From contig CM052360.1 of the NCBI GenBank assembly GCA_028551475.1, positions 25,490,682 to 25,554,681 of the forward strand: 64,000 nt of DNA, read 5' to 3'. Numbering within the stretch: position 1 is the first letter of the stretch; each line of letters begins with the position of its first letter. Under the pieces are notes generated by a model. The model made no database searches. It was not told the origin of the DNA and was given only the letters and a program-made list of their open reading frames with translations. The translations under genes were made by a program, and so were the position numbers. The DNA comes from Casuarina equisetifolia (Eukaryota; Streptophyta; Magnoliopsida; Fagales; Casuarinaceae). Of the stretch, positions 23,230 through 35,494 are shown one piece after another.

Positions 23230-23700
23230 AGCAAAATTTCATCATTTATATATCTTCCCCGGTGAAAGCTGGACACAAAAAATCAGTGGCTCTGGAGGTT
23301 TCATCGCTGGAGTTTTGAGCGAATTGGGTTGAAGAAGAGAGCTTTGGGATTCTGTTTGAGGAGGTGAAAACAATTGTGGAGGTTTTGAGTTCTTTTGATT
23401 TGTCACTCGGTTTCTTAGAGAGTTTGTCACTTGTTCTATCTCATTTTTGCTTTGTCCTTCCTACTGCTATTATGTTAGTAGTGTTGTTTAACAATTTACT
23501 TCAGTTTTTTGCCAAAGCTCAAAGAGTTGATAATGTTTGTAGTATCTGTTACTGGTGAGTTTCATAAAGTACCTAAATTCTAACAATGGTAATAAATAAG
23601 CTTATCATGAAGAGGAAGCCAGATCCTTCTCATGGCTATTCAAAGATCCCACTAGACTAAAGCCTACAACCAGCTGCCGAAAAATCTCTTTTCTCACTAC
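23230..23700 (+). pseudogene. Copia-gag-like family fragment, copy 5
   Basis: The first part ('gaggtttcatcgctggagttttgagcgaattgg', shortened here) matches 5895-5930 of copy 2. 'aaagctcaaagagttgataatg' matches the pre-tail intron of copy 4. 'catgaagaggaagccagatccttctcatggct' (part) matches the acidic-tail end of copies 3 and 4. The gag domain is missing. Only pieces remain. Confidence 0.5.
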
Positions 23701-24847
23701 ATTGTTTTCATCTTTTGAATTTTCTGATAGGAATCAAACATGCACACAAAAGTTGTTTGGAAAGGAACAACCAAAAGCTATGTCTTTTTCCCCAGAAAGC
23801 AACAAGAGCTATAATTCAAGCGCTATACCTCTTACAATTGCTATCGAATGCCAGGTGGGCTTTATGCTTTCTAAATAATTCACCCTCCTTTTTTCAACAA
23901 AAGCCAATTGAATATCAACAAAAATTGTTCGGTACATCACTATCAATTGTCTTTTCATTGTCACTAAATAATTCAACCTCCTTTCCACCGATGGTAGTAA
24001 ATAACTGCATATGGCAAATATAATTTTCCTTGTCCATATTTTTGTTTTCTTGATTTGTTCTTGTTTTATGTTTACTTTTTGTTACCAATTAGAAAGCTTG
24101 TTGGGATGATTATGGTTGACTACAAAAATAGAACACATGCTACCTAATGTCTCTAGACCCTATGATTAAGGACAAAGTAATGATAGATTTACATACTCTT
24201 AATGAAAATTGGAGGAAGTTGCATATATTTGTTCAGTTTATGAAAGAAATAAAATCTCATCTTAAACTTTTTAAACTTCACAACCAGAAAGTATTGTGAA
24301 CATCAAAGTCCATACTTCAGAACTTAAGCTTGTGGATATTGAAAACAGCTAATCAATTTCTTCAATTGCATAACTAAGTAGAAGAACTTCCATTTAGTAA
24401 AAAACATCTACCAAATTATTTAGATTATTTTCATCATTTTCTTTTCAAACTAGAATGATATACCAGCACTCACAAATTGTTAGAAAAATTAAAAGTTTTC
24501 CTTTGCACTTTTTTCTTGTATTGGTTAAACCAAAGTTTTCCCTATTGACGTGAAATGCAATTTCTAAGTTAAATTATTGATGAACACTCTATTCAAGCTT
24601 GTTTGAAAAATCAAACATGATCAAATCAAATGTATGTGTCATATCTTTTTATAGATTTGTTTTTCTTACCTTCTTTTCTTTGCTCCGTAGGCCAATCCCG
24701 AGCAAACGAAAACAAATAGGTTCAAGTGCAATGCTTTCAGAGATCAAGATCAAACGAGAATCATATCATACGTCACCATTCGTGGGTTTGCAGTTTCGTC
24801 GATAGCAAATAATTTAGCCTCATTTCAAGGCAAGGGAATTATTAATC

Positions 24848-24920
24848 TCAGTACGAATTAACATAAGCCCTGATGTCAGCCATAGGCTTCCTGTTGAAAA
24901 ATTCTTTGAATTTTTCACGA
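24848..24920 (-). pseudogene. Terminal-exon remnant ending in MADIRAYVNSY
   Basis: The minus-strand frame EKFKEFFNRKPMADIRAYVN is followed by SY and a TGA stop at 24848-24850. It aligns with the exon ends at 22272 and 2004. A weaker copy follows at about 25590-25680 with extra stops. Family unknown. Confidence 0.4.
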
Positions 24921-25808
24921 TGGGACATTTAAAGTGGTAGATAATTGAGCCAAGGTTAACATCCAAGGAATAAGAAGTTGTAGAAATTGAGCGTTTGCAA
25001 CACCTGCATCCTAAACTAAGCAATCTCTTAGAAGATGTGCTTCTGTATGACAAGTATGAAAACACCTCTTGTTAAAATTTTCAGCATCTGGGTATTGTAG
25101 ATAAAGTTTTCTTTCTTTATGATGGCTTCTTTGTCTATGTTCCTGTTTACTTAATTTGGCTCTTTTATATATTTAACTTCTGTAATTAATTAAAAAGTTT
25201 GTATAGACAGAAAGCATACTGCCTAATGTGGGCTTGCATATACTTATTCAGATTATTAAAGAAATTAGAATCTCGTTTTAGGTTTTCTAAACTCTGCATA
25301 CATAAGAGAGATTCACATTTGATGAAAGAGCTCAAAAAGTATTATGAACATTGAAGTTCATGCTTTATAAGTTAAGCTTCTAAATAATAAAAAAACTAAT
25401 CAATTACTCCAAATGTGTAATGACGAGAAAAACTTCAATTTACTAAAAAAAAAAAAAAACCTAACATTCCATCTTTTTCTTTTCAAATTAGAATCGAAGC
25501 TATCTCTCTTCACTTTTTTCCTTGGATGGAAGGACAAAATTTTTGGACATTAACCTTCTTTCCAGCGAGGCTAATTATTAAGCTTAATGCTAATTAATGT
25601 AAGCCCTAGTGTCAACCATAGAGTTCTTGCTAAAAGCACTCACTCATACTCTTTGAATTTTTTGTGATGTGACATTTAAAGTAGTATATGACTGAGTTGA
25701 GGTTAACATTTTAAAACTATTAAAATGTTTATTCAATTTCTCCCGATCCATTTTAAAAAGGTAATAAACTTCTCTTATTTTTAGACCTTAATAAACTTTC
25801 ACTTTTAA

Positions 25809-26310
25809 GATGGCTCACATCTAAAGAGTAGTCATCTAAATTAATAAAGACTAATTTTTTCCCCTATTTTGCTCAAAGTATAAGTTCATCCTGTTTCTCT
25901 AAGAAAAAGAAAAGAAAATATACCTTCAACTTGTTAATGAAGCCTATGTAATATTGAAGCCCGTGTAACATGGTTCACATCTTAAGAGCAGTCATCTAAA
26001 TTAATGAAGCCTATTTTTTTTTTTCATTTTTTGCTTAAAGTATAAATTCAACCTACTTCTCTAAGAAAAAGCAAAGAAAATATAACTTCAAAATAATGGC
26101 TATTATCAAGCCTGTGTAATAATAAAGCTTGTTAATAAAGCCCATGTAAAATGGTTCCCATCTAAAGAGTAGTCATCTAAATCAATGATGCCTAGTTTTT
26201 CTTTTCCCCCCCTTTTGGCTCAAAGTATAAATTTAGCCTACTTTTCTAACGGAAAAAAAAAAATATAACTTCAAAACAATGACCATTATGAGGTCCGTGT
26301 AATATGAGAT
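25809..26310. repeat. Three tandem copies of a 160-180-bp AT-rich unit
   Basis: Units start near 25810, 25970 and 26151 with 'atggttcacatctaaagag', continue with 'agtcatctaaat.aat.aa', then 'ctcaaagtataaattcagcc' and 'ttctctaag', and end with 'cctgtgtaat'. Spacing is about 160 and 181 bp. No coding frame is shared. Confidence 0.7.
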
Positions 26311-26319
26311 TCGGCGATA

Positions 26320-27950
26320 ATATGAAGCAGTGCACATATTGCAAACTTAGGATGCATACTTCGGTAATAAAGAAAGGTGTGTTTTAGATTTGATAATCAT
26401 CCTTTGAATGTGAGAATATCTAATTTATTGTTTTCTAAATATGGGTAAAAAGGTAACAAGAATACCAGTTAGCACATTTAGTTATGTCTAAACATCTAAA
26501 CATTGATTGGACCCTTTCAAATGCTCACTAGCTGCTATGTCTTTATTTTTCACATTTGAAGACTTCAAGAACCATAAAAATAGTTCCTAATTATTGTATT
26601 TAAAGATCAAACAACTAATATTAGCCTTTATATTTATGAAATATTTTCTCTTTCTTTTAGCATAAATTGACTTTCTACCTGAAACTCAAGTTGGGGTGGA
26701 AAATCACTCATCTTGGGATGGTACTACTACTTAGATGCTTTCAGCAATTACCGGCAACTAGTGGGAGTGATCATGATATGAATTTTTAAAAGTTACAAGC
26801 ATCTATTGAACCGAATGTGTATCGATCTTAGATCTTATGAGATAAGATTTTACTTGAATTCATAGGCCTTTTCCGACCGTGAAAAACAGAAACTACGCGT
26901 TGAAACAGTCCTATGGTTAAAATATTTCTTCTTCCTTAGCAAGACTGTGGACCTTTTCTCTTTTTCCAGGTTAAAATATTCCTTCATATGATTTTTCTGG
27001 TTATTTCTATGCTAAAGTTTTTACCATAATAAGGAGCGCTTGTGTATGGATCTCTGACGCATGGAATCGGTTGACTTGATGAAAGATTAGAACAAATATG
27101 AGTAACCATAAACAAAGACCAATGAGCTGGAACTGCATCGTAGTTGATAATGTCTAAAATTTTGAAGACAGATTATCTGTAGACATTCTACTTTTATTCA
27201 AGATGGATAAGTATACTCTTAGTCAATCTATTTAAAGACCAAATAGCTGATATTTATTATACAGATTATCATACATAAATTTCTTCTCCTCTCTCTTCTA
27301 ATCATTTGAGCAATTCCGGAAATACTAAGTGAATTGATTGAGACTTTTGTCATAATATGTGAATTTATCATACAAGATTTGACAAAAGGTTTAATGTATG
27401 TGCACATCATTGAGGTCTTATTGCATACAGTTCTTGTTGTTGTTGTTGTTTTTGTTTTGTTTTGTTTTTTTTTTTTATCAAAGTTGCACTTTGCAAAGAC
27501 ATTCATAAAGAGAAAGAAACGGATACAATAGCAGAAAGAAAACGAAGAAAATAGTCGAAAAAAATAAAAAGAAAATTAGGCGAACCAAGATAATCAAAGA
27601 GTATGTAATGTGGAGGCTTCGAATTCTGGAAGCTTTTTCTGTTATTTTTGTTTCTTTGGCCCTCTTTCTCTCTCTTTTTTCTTTTCTTTTCTTTTTCTTG
27701 AAAAAAATTTATCAGAGCCGAAGTGACTGATTTTCCGGGGACGGTGTATTTCGAGAAAACGCAACGTTGAAAATCTTTTGAAATTGAAGAGCGATGTTCT
27801 TGAGCTTTTCGACTTTTTTGCCCTTTTGTCAATCACTCTTTCTTTTTGGCACTCTCTAGAGCTTTTTTTGAGAAGAAAATCGGGTCCAACTGATTTCTTC
27901 GAAGCGTGCAACAGGCCTTGCCAATGTTGAACGCAAAGGAGAGATTTGGT
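26320..27950. other. Interval without a supported gene
   Basis: Low-complexity AT-rich sequence with T and TTG runs near 27430-27475. About 27560-27620 resembles 56390-56430. I see no gene, RNA or element end that I can support. Confidence 0.45.
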
Positions 27951-27959
27951 ATTGGAATT

Positions 27960-28546
27960 GTAAACGAGAGAAACAGACATTTGGCAGTGAGTTCGGTCAG
28001 TACACGGCGTAAACGAAGAGACCTGTGAATCGCAAATTTGGAGAACCAGAAAAATCATGGGGAAAAGGCTGAAGAGACAAAACCGCGTCTTGGGCACTGA
28101 ATTCGACACTACAAAACCAATTCAAAATAATGCACCTTCTTTGTTTTTTGGTTTTCTCATATGTCAAGAACAAATAAGAAAATACGGAAAACAACAGGTG
28201 GCGAGCACACCAGTTAACGTAATTAAAAAGTAATCAAACTTGTCGCGTAATTTTTTTATTTTTTTTTATTTTGTTAGACTTCATAAAAGTTTTTCTTGCT
28301 TTTTGAGTACTGAATTGACTACAATATTGAGCGGCGACTTCTGTGATAACAAGGAGCCTCTTAAGTGTCGCACACGCGCTAAAACAAAGTTTCTTCCACA
28401 ACAAATAATCTTTGCGATAGCTCAGACTCAAAGTAAATCCTTACTTTCTCCATCCTTACCACAAGGAGCAGAAGATCGGTGTGAATCTCTTGTTACCGTT
28501 CATTTACGACCATCTACAGAAATGGTGACATTACGTCTGATAGAAG
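27960..28546 (+). promoter_or_regulatory. Promoter, leader and first exon of DC1 gene B
   Basis: Homologous to 13383-14045 of gene A. The first exon ATG is at 28522 and the exon ends at 28546 before GT. The following intron sequence matches gene A's intron until 28770, where the copia element begins. The TATA-like site seen in gene A is degraded here. Confidence 0.55.
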
Positions 28547-28775
28547 GTTTGAACCCTTTCCATCCGTGTTCCTTTGTAAATTGTTAGAAGTGTTTCATTT
28601 GTGTATTTCAAATATTCTGATCACTTTGATGCGGTATAACATCTACTCTTCTATTGTTTTGATAAATGCTTTGATGTATGTGGGTTGGTAAAACTTTTCC
28701 TAGTGATTATCTTATTTGATAAATTTATACATAGTCTTCATATCATGCGTATGGTTTTTGTGTAAATTTGAAGAC

Positions 28776-30886
28776 TGTTAACACATAAGAGTGAGTCAAC
28801 CCAGTTGGCGTGTGTAGAGCACGCACATGCCCCATTAGCACCATGTCAGCAGTCGCCACCTGATCTTGACCCACGATTGGATCCACGACCTGAGCTCACC
28901 CGCGGGACGACCCGGTTCATCCTCGACGCTCCTGCGAAACCCTAGCTGCCACAGATTGTTCGGTGAAATTCTACATGTAAGTGTACATGTCGAACAAGTA
29001 ATATAATGATAAGTATGAGTATCGTCCTACAGGGATTAATGTTATCAACTTGACTAATTACTAGTGGTGAATTGATCCTACAATTTATCTAACAAGATAT
29101 CATGAAAAGATGTTCTAAATTGAAAGATCACTAAAGCAATTGACTTCCAAAGAGTTAATAAAATATGCTAAGTATGCTAGAGCCTCTAATTTCACCATAG
29201 TTAGTAAATATGAATTCCAACAATTTAATGCTTGCAAGAACAATGATATTTATGAGATGACAGAATTTCCTAATTTATTCATTATCCTATGTCTAAGTAA
29301 AGTGAACCTACTTAGCTTATTAATTCACTGTGAGTTTGCATATGAATTAAATAAGCTAAGAGCATTAAAGTCAATGAATATTCCAATTAAAGTCACACAA
29401 TCAACATGACATATGTTTACCCACATTTGATTTATGGTTATATATTATAAGATGCATTTGCATATTCTCTCATGTCGGTCTCAAATATGCACATCAAATT
29501 GATCAATTGATGATTAATCACTCAATCACATTAAAAATAATAACATACAACTCACATAAATATATTATCTTGTATAATATGTCAACTAAGGAACTCATAA
29601 CATGCTACCTAGGCTATATCTTAACTTTAGCAAAAGTACTTTAGTTCATAATATTAGAATAAACAAAAATAATACAACAAATTACACAAAGCATCTAGAT
29701 TAGAACAAACTAAAAAGCTGTCACCAATTGTTGTCCCTTTCAAAAAATTTCTGTGCAACTTTACACATGGGGAAAAAAGAAGCCGTCTGGAAAGAGTGAC
29801 GAAATTCCTGCTCATAAGCCGCCATGCGCCGCCGTCGGTCGTCACGAAAACCTCCAGAAATTGCCGCTTATGACGCCTAGAGTGCCGATCTGCCAAAATC
29901 TTGAGCTGATTCGCCATCAAACGGCGTAGATATGACTAAATCTTCACTCGGCCCCCACCGCGTCTCACCTAAAACCGCCGCATGAATCACCTCAAATAAG
30001 CTGCAGAGTGACTGGAACTCTCTGTTAATGGCTGGATATGGTCCTTCCTTGCTGATCTGGTCTTAGATTTGGCCGGAAAATGTGCTTCTTCGTCGGAAAT
30101 AACACCGAATGGTGATTTTGCTCAAAACTTGATTAGAGAACGAAAGCTGGACGGCGTTCGCACGTTCCAAACACCCGGATTCTTGGATAAAATTCTGGGT
30201 TCCACCACTAGGAGAATCGGTCGGCTGTCACACGACCGATTTCCTTTTTTTCTTTATTTTTCTCTGACTTTTCTCTCACTTGCTCGGTCCCGCACACTAC
30301 TCACTTCCCTTTTTTCTCAATGATGGTCCCGACAATTCACGACCAGCTCCACCTAATAGCCTCCGGGTCCCACGTTTTTTCTTCTGTTTCGGTTGCATGC
30401 TTTCCTATGCTTTCCCTTCTTAGCTCTTCCATGTGTTTGATTAATTGCTTCTTTCACATGAGTTCTTTTCTCTTCTCTTTTCCTTCCAATTTTGTTTCAT
30501 TTCCTTCATTTTCTTTCATTTTGGGTTTGCTACATAAAATAACAAAATATGCATAAATATAATTGAATACCAATATAATCTAATAAAATAATATTAAATA
30601 TCACCTAAAATAATCAAAATAACTCTATATAAAATAGAGTTATCACAAATCTTCTAATCTTGGCGATTCTTACCAAATCTATTTGTAATTGATTGTAATT
30701 AGATGTAATTCCTTATTTAGTTTTTGATTATAGCTTTATAATGTATAGATTTTGTATAGAATGATTTCAATTGGAGTTTTATCAGTGAAATAAACCTAGG
30801 TTTAATCTCCACCACCGTTCTTCCCTTTCTTTGCAATTTCGGCCAAATTAGGGTTCCATCTAGGTAGTTGAAGTCAAATTCTAACA
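28776..30886 (+). repeat. 5' LTR of copia 1, split by a nested insertion
   Basis: LTR sequence occupies 28776-28956 and 30651-30886 and matches 35020-35436. The interruption is the solo LTR at 28957-30645 plus its duplicated target. Without it the LTR would be about 417 bp, like its partner. Confidence 0.9.
28957..30645 (-). mobile_element. Nested solo LTR of a Ty3/gypsy (Athila-like) element
   Basis: Begins TGTTCGGTGAAATT and ends AGAGTTATCA, the reverse of the LTR ends at 60290-61562 (TGATAACTC..TTCACCGAACA). The flanks CAGAT (28952-28956) and CAAAT (30646-30650) are a 5-bp target duplication with one mismatch. The first ~700 bp align with the LTR at 41737-43034; the rest is longer and GC-richer, so it is a related but distinct LTR family of about 1.69 kb. 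No internal region is present, as expected after LTR-LTR recombination. Confidence 0.85.
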
Positions 30887-30930
30887 TGGTATCAAACGAG
30901 CTGCTAGCAAATGCCTCCATTCCAATCCCC

Positions 30931-33900
30931 ATGGCCTTTGATTCTGATAATTCCTCTTTGTCCTCCTCCGTTCCCACCCTCCCAAGTAACCCTAATTCTT
31001 CACTGGCGGTCCCCTTCCCCCACCTCCTTTGACTGCTTCGACGGGTCCAACTACGTTATCTGGTTGAATAGTCTCATGCCGTTCCTCCTCTCATGGAATA
31101 TGATTTCGATTTTGGACAGCTCTGAACCCGCTCCTCCTAAATCGCTCATCGCACCCAACAGCTCCGCCAAACCGAATCCCGTTTATTTCGCCTGGCTCAG
31201 CCATGACCAAGCTGCTCTCAATTGGCTCATGACGACCTCGACCAACGCCGTCGTCACCCAGCTCACTGACATGTCTTCTTCGACGTAACCGTACTTGGCA
31301 CACTACTATCTCCTCCGCCGCTACTTTCGCGGCAATCCCCAACTCACAGTGGGGGGGGGGGGGTCTAGATCCGGTCTCTCTGGATTGACCCATGCAGGAT
31401 CCTACTCGGGCTAGCCCACACGAGACCATGCGGGCCAGCACGCGGGTTCGTACCTGGGCCAGCACGCGGGCTCGTACGCGGTCTAGCACGCGGGTCCGTA
31501 TGCAGGCCCTGTCGCGCCCTAGCCCGCGAGTGCGCCCACGGGCTCCTTTGCTACAGGCCCCTCCACAGGCTAAATTACGGGCCAGTACGCAGGAGATGGG
31601 CTTCTCCCTCTCCCGCAGGCCCAAAATTGGCCCAATCGCTCTACCAACTGTGGAGCCCGCCAAGGCCACCCTTACTGCCACCTATGCTGCAAACCAGGCC
31701 ACCATGTTGCCAATTGTTGAGAGCGATTTAACCCCACTTTTATGCCGCCCTCCAGGCCTGGCCCACGCTTTTCCCCCCAAGCTCACTATGCTTATCGTTC
31801 TGTGCCCAATCCATATTACTACCTTCCATAAGCCTAATATGCCACCCTTCCACCTCCTATGTCCCACTATTACCCCCTTCCTCCCCCCTCCTCCCTAGAC
31901 CTCGCCTCTTGGCAGCTTGGCTCTGGTGCTTCTCACCACATCACCAACTCCACTTCCACTCTTTCTAGTGTCTCCCCCCACTTTGGTGCCCAGCAACTCA
32001 CTGTGGGCAATGGTGTCTCCCTTCCCATCACCCACACAGGTACTCTCCGCACTCCCTTGTTTCAACTTAAAAATGTTTTAGTTGTCCCCAACATTACTAA
32101 GAATCTTTTATTTGTCTCTCAATTTTCTATTGATAATAATTGTTATTTCATATTTTTTGACTCTCATTTTTGGGCCATTTCATGTCTTATGGGGCAGATC
32201 CTTCTTCACGGCACCCTTGATCGTGGTCTCTATCGAGTCTCCTCATATGGCGCCTCGTCTCTTCTTCGTGCACTTACTGCTGTTCACTCTAGTCCTCTTT
32301 TGTTATGGCATCATTGCCTCGGTCATCCCTCCTCTGAAGTTCTCTTCTGCCTTTTGAAGTCTACCAACACTACTTTTGTGTCTTCCTCATTTCCCCCCTA
32401 TACGGCATGTGCTCTTAGTAAAACACATCGCCAGTCCCACCCCCCCTCTGAGTCCAAGTCCACTGCACCCTTGCAGTTAGTCCATTTTGATGTTTGGGGT
32501 CCCTCCCCTGTAGTGTCTTTGAATAGCAATAAATACTATGTTTGTTTCATTGATGATTTCTCTCATTTCTCTTGGCTTTATCACTTCTCCTCTCGTTATC
32601 AATTTCTTGACATATTTACCATCTTTCATAAATTTGTGGAAACTCAACTTCAATGCAAGTTGCAGGCTATACAGTGTGATGGTGCTCCTGAGTTTCTCTC
32701 CTCAGCCTTTCGCTCCTACCTTCAGCAGCATGGTGTTCATCAATGATTATCCTGTCCTTATGCCCCTTTTCAAAATGGGGTCGCCAAACGCAAGTATCAC
32801 CATATAGTTGAGACTGGTCTCGCCCTGCTTACTCAGGTTGCTGTCCCTACCCACTTTTGAGACTTTGCTTTTGAGACGGCTATCTTCCTCATCAACCGCC
32901 TCCTGACATCTATTCTCGAGCACCGTTCTCTTTGGCATGTGCTCTTTCATCGCCCTCCTAATCTTTCCTACTTACGTGTGTTTGGTTGTGCAGTTTTTCC
33001 TTATCTGCGGCCTTATTCCCCACAGAAGCTTGCTCCTTATTCCCGTGCATACGTATTTCTTGGCTTATCCTCCTGGATACCGGGGGTATCGCTGTTACTA
33101 CCTGACCACCCACAAATACTTTACTATTGCCAATGCTGTCTTCCATGAAGTTGTCTTCCCCTATCATACTTTCCCTACTCCCCCTTCTTCCCCCTCCCCC
33201 TTCGCCCCAACACCATCTCTGTTACACATCCCTCCCTTCGTTCCTTCCTTACCTCCCCCTTCATTACCCTTTCCTCTTACCTCCTCCTTAAACCCTACTA
33301 GTCCTGAGTCACCTGTTGCAGCCACCTCCCCTTCTCCTCCTCCAACTGTCTCTCCCCCACCCCCTCCCCCTCCCCCACGTCCTGTTACCCGCCTCTAAGA
33401 TGGTACCATCACTCGCAGTACCGTTACCCGTGATCACACCTTTGCTCTTGCTGCCTCCCCTTCCTCCCCCCTGCTTAAACCTACATGTTTCTCTCAGGCT
33501 GTTCGGGATTCTCATTAGCGCGAGGTTATGGCTTCCGAGTACACTACTTTAATTTACAATGGTACTTGGTCTCTAGTTCCCCTACCCCATGGTGCTCGTC
33601 CTATTGGCTGCAAGTGGGTTTACAAGATCAAACTTTAGGCTGATGGCTCTCTTGAATGCTACAAGGCTTGTCTTATGGCAAAAGGTTTTCACCAATAGGA
33701 AGGCATTGACTTCACTGAGACCTTTAGTCCGCTTGCTAAACTAGTCATTGTTCGCACTGTCATCTCTCTGGCCTACTCTTGTGGCTAGCCGATACTCCAA
33801 CTTGATGTTTCCAATGCTTTTCTTCATGGATTTCTCTTTGAAGTTGTTTACATGGTTCAACCTTCGGGGTTTGTCGACCCTACTCGGCCCTCTCATGTTT

Positions 33901-35048
33901 GCCAGCTTCATCGCTCTCTTTATGAATTGAAACAAGCTCCTCATACCTGGTATCATCGGTCCAGTATGTTCTTGGCATCACTTAGTTTCATCATCTTTGT
34001 TGCTGACACATCCTTGTTCACTCTCCACACTCCCTAGTACAATGTCATATTACTCGTGTATGTGGATGACATCATTCTCACTGGCTCTCCTCAAGCCCCC
34101 TTTTCACGTCTTCTTCAGGTTTTCCAAACTGAGTTTGCTCTCTAGGATCTTGGACCTCTTCACTACTTCCTTGGTGTCGAGGTTCAGCATACCTCGACTG
34201 GTCTTGTTCTTCACCAAGGCAAGTTCACTTAAGACATTATGGTCCATGCTAAGATGGCTGATGCCAAAGTTGTCTCAACTCCTTGCACCACTAATGAACC
34301 TCTTTCACTTTGGAGTGGAGATTCTCTTAAAGACTCTGGCCTCTATTGCAGCATTGTTGATGCTCTCCACTATCTCATTCTCACTCGCCCGGACATTGCT
34401 TATGTAGTTAACACTGCATGTCAGTTTCTTCATTGCCCTACGACTGCTCATTAGCAAGCTGTCAAGCGCATTCTACGCTACCTTGCAACTACTCCTCGTC
34501 TTGGCCTCCTCCTAACTCGGAGCCCGTCTACGACTCTTCATGCATTCTCGGATGCTGGTTGGGCTGGTGATTGTGATGATCGTCGCTTTGTTGGTGGCTT
34601 TTGCATTTTTCTTGGTTGCAATCTTATCTCCTGGAGTTCTCGTAAGCAATGCACCGTTGCTCGCTCTAGCATTGAAGTTGAATATAAGTCTCTTGCTGAC
34701 ACTACTGCTGAACTCATGTGGCTGGAATACCTTCTTCGGGATCTTCGTGCTCTTCCTCCTCATCCTCCGACCTTATGGTGCGACAACCTCTCAGCTCTTT
34801 ATTTGATTACCAATCTAGTGTTCCATACTTGCACTAAACACATTGAAATTGACTTTCACTTTGTTCAAGAATGTCTTGCTCGTGGACAACTTTATCTCCA
34901 GTTCATTTCTACTGTGGATCAACCTGCTGATATTTTCACCAAAGGTCTTTCTTCAGCTCGCTTTTGCACTCTTCGCTTTAAGCTTCAGGTTCAATCTACC
35001 CCTTCAACTTACGGGGGCATGTTAACACAGAAGAGTGAGTCAACCTAG
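30931..35048 (+). pseudogene. Copia 1 gag-pol polyprotein, decayed
   Basis: The start ATG lies 44 bp after the primer site. The gag N-terminal domain (FDCFDGSNYVIW near 31028) is followed by a deletion: the gag core seen in copia 2 is missing, and a poly-G run and a GC-rich 24-bp repeat replace it. The protease motif reads GSGASHH near 31920, with Gly where the catalytic Asp should be. Integrase keeps HFDVWG and QCDGAPEF but reads QNGVAKRK at 32771-32794, Lys in place of the catalytic Glu. Reverse transcriptase keeps YVDD (34059-34070) and SNAFLHG. RNase H runs to the end at 35048, inside the 3' LTR. Multiple in-frame stops and shifts occur. It is non-functional. Confidence 0.9.
31430..31501 (+). 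repeat. GC-rich 24-bp minisatellite, three copies, in copia 1 gag
   Basis: Three exact-length 24-bp units (31430-31453, 31454-31477, 31478-31501) share the core 'agcacgcggg.tcgta'. The unit length is divisible by three, and one frame gives ASTRVRT-like Arg-rich repeats. It lies just after a 14-base poly-G run and a gag deletion, in a strongly AT-rich neighbourhood. Confidence 0.8.
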
Positions 35049-35436
35049 TTGGCGCGTGCAAAGCACGCTCATGCCCCGTCAGCACCACGTCAACAGTCGC
35101 CACCCGATCTTGACCAGCGACTGGATCCACGGCCCGAGCTCACTTGCGAGACGACCCGGTTTGTCCTTAACGCTCCTACAAAACCCTAGCCACCGCAGAT
35201 CCTCCAATCTTGGCTATTCTTACCAAATCTGTTTGTAATTGATTGTAATTAGATGTAATTCCTTATTTAGTTTTTGATTATAGCTTTATATTGTATAGAT
35301 TTTGTACAGAATGATTTGAATCGGAGTTTTATTAGTGAAATAAACCTAGGTTTAAACTCTACTGCCGTTTTTCCCTTTCTCTGCAATTCCGGCCAAATTA
35401 AGGTTCTGTCTAGGTAGTCGAAGTCAAATTCTAACA
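35020..35436 (+). repeat. 3' LTR of copia 1
   Basis: 417 bp, TGTTAACACAGAAG..TTCTAACA, matching both halves of the 5' LTR. It is preceded by the polypurine-like ACGGGGGCA at 35011-35019 and followed by the target duplication AAGAC. Confidence 0.95.
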
Positions 35437-35494
35437 AAGACTAACTATATTTAGGTGGGTTGTGTGATTGCGTGTAGAAGAAGGGGAGACAGAG

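Larger units (their letters stand above)
28776..35436 (+). mobile_element. Ty1/copia LTR retrotransposon 1 inside the DC1-B intron
   Basis: A complete element with a 5-bp target duplication AAGAC at 28771-28775 and 35437-35441. Gene A's intron has the empty site ('gaggactaac' near 14259). The LTRs begin TGTTAACAC and end TTCTAACA. The primer site right after the 5' LTR (TGGTATCAAACGAG, 30887-30900) fits tRNA-Met. A purine-rich ACGGGGGCA precedes the 3' LTR. Domain order is gag, protease, integrase, reverse transcriptase, RNase H, as in copia. The HTCTKHIEIDFHFVQE-type RNase H motif resembles the Ale/Retrofit lineage. Many stops make it inactive. Confidence 0.95.

Noticed and set aside
27334..27531. 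Val/Phe-rich ORF
   Set aside because: Made by GTT/TTG low-complexity runs; no conserved counterpart.
31091..31681. 196-codon minus-strand Arg/Gly-rich ORF
   Set aside because: Antisense shadow of the GC-rich copia 1 gag region and its 24-bp repeat.
33309..33552. Pro/Leu-rich and Gly/Arg-rich ORFs
   Set aside because: Frames through the C-rich spacer between integrase and reverse transcriptase of copia 1.
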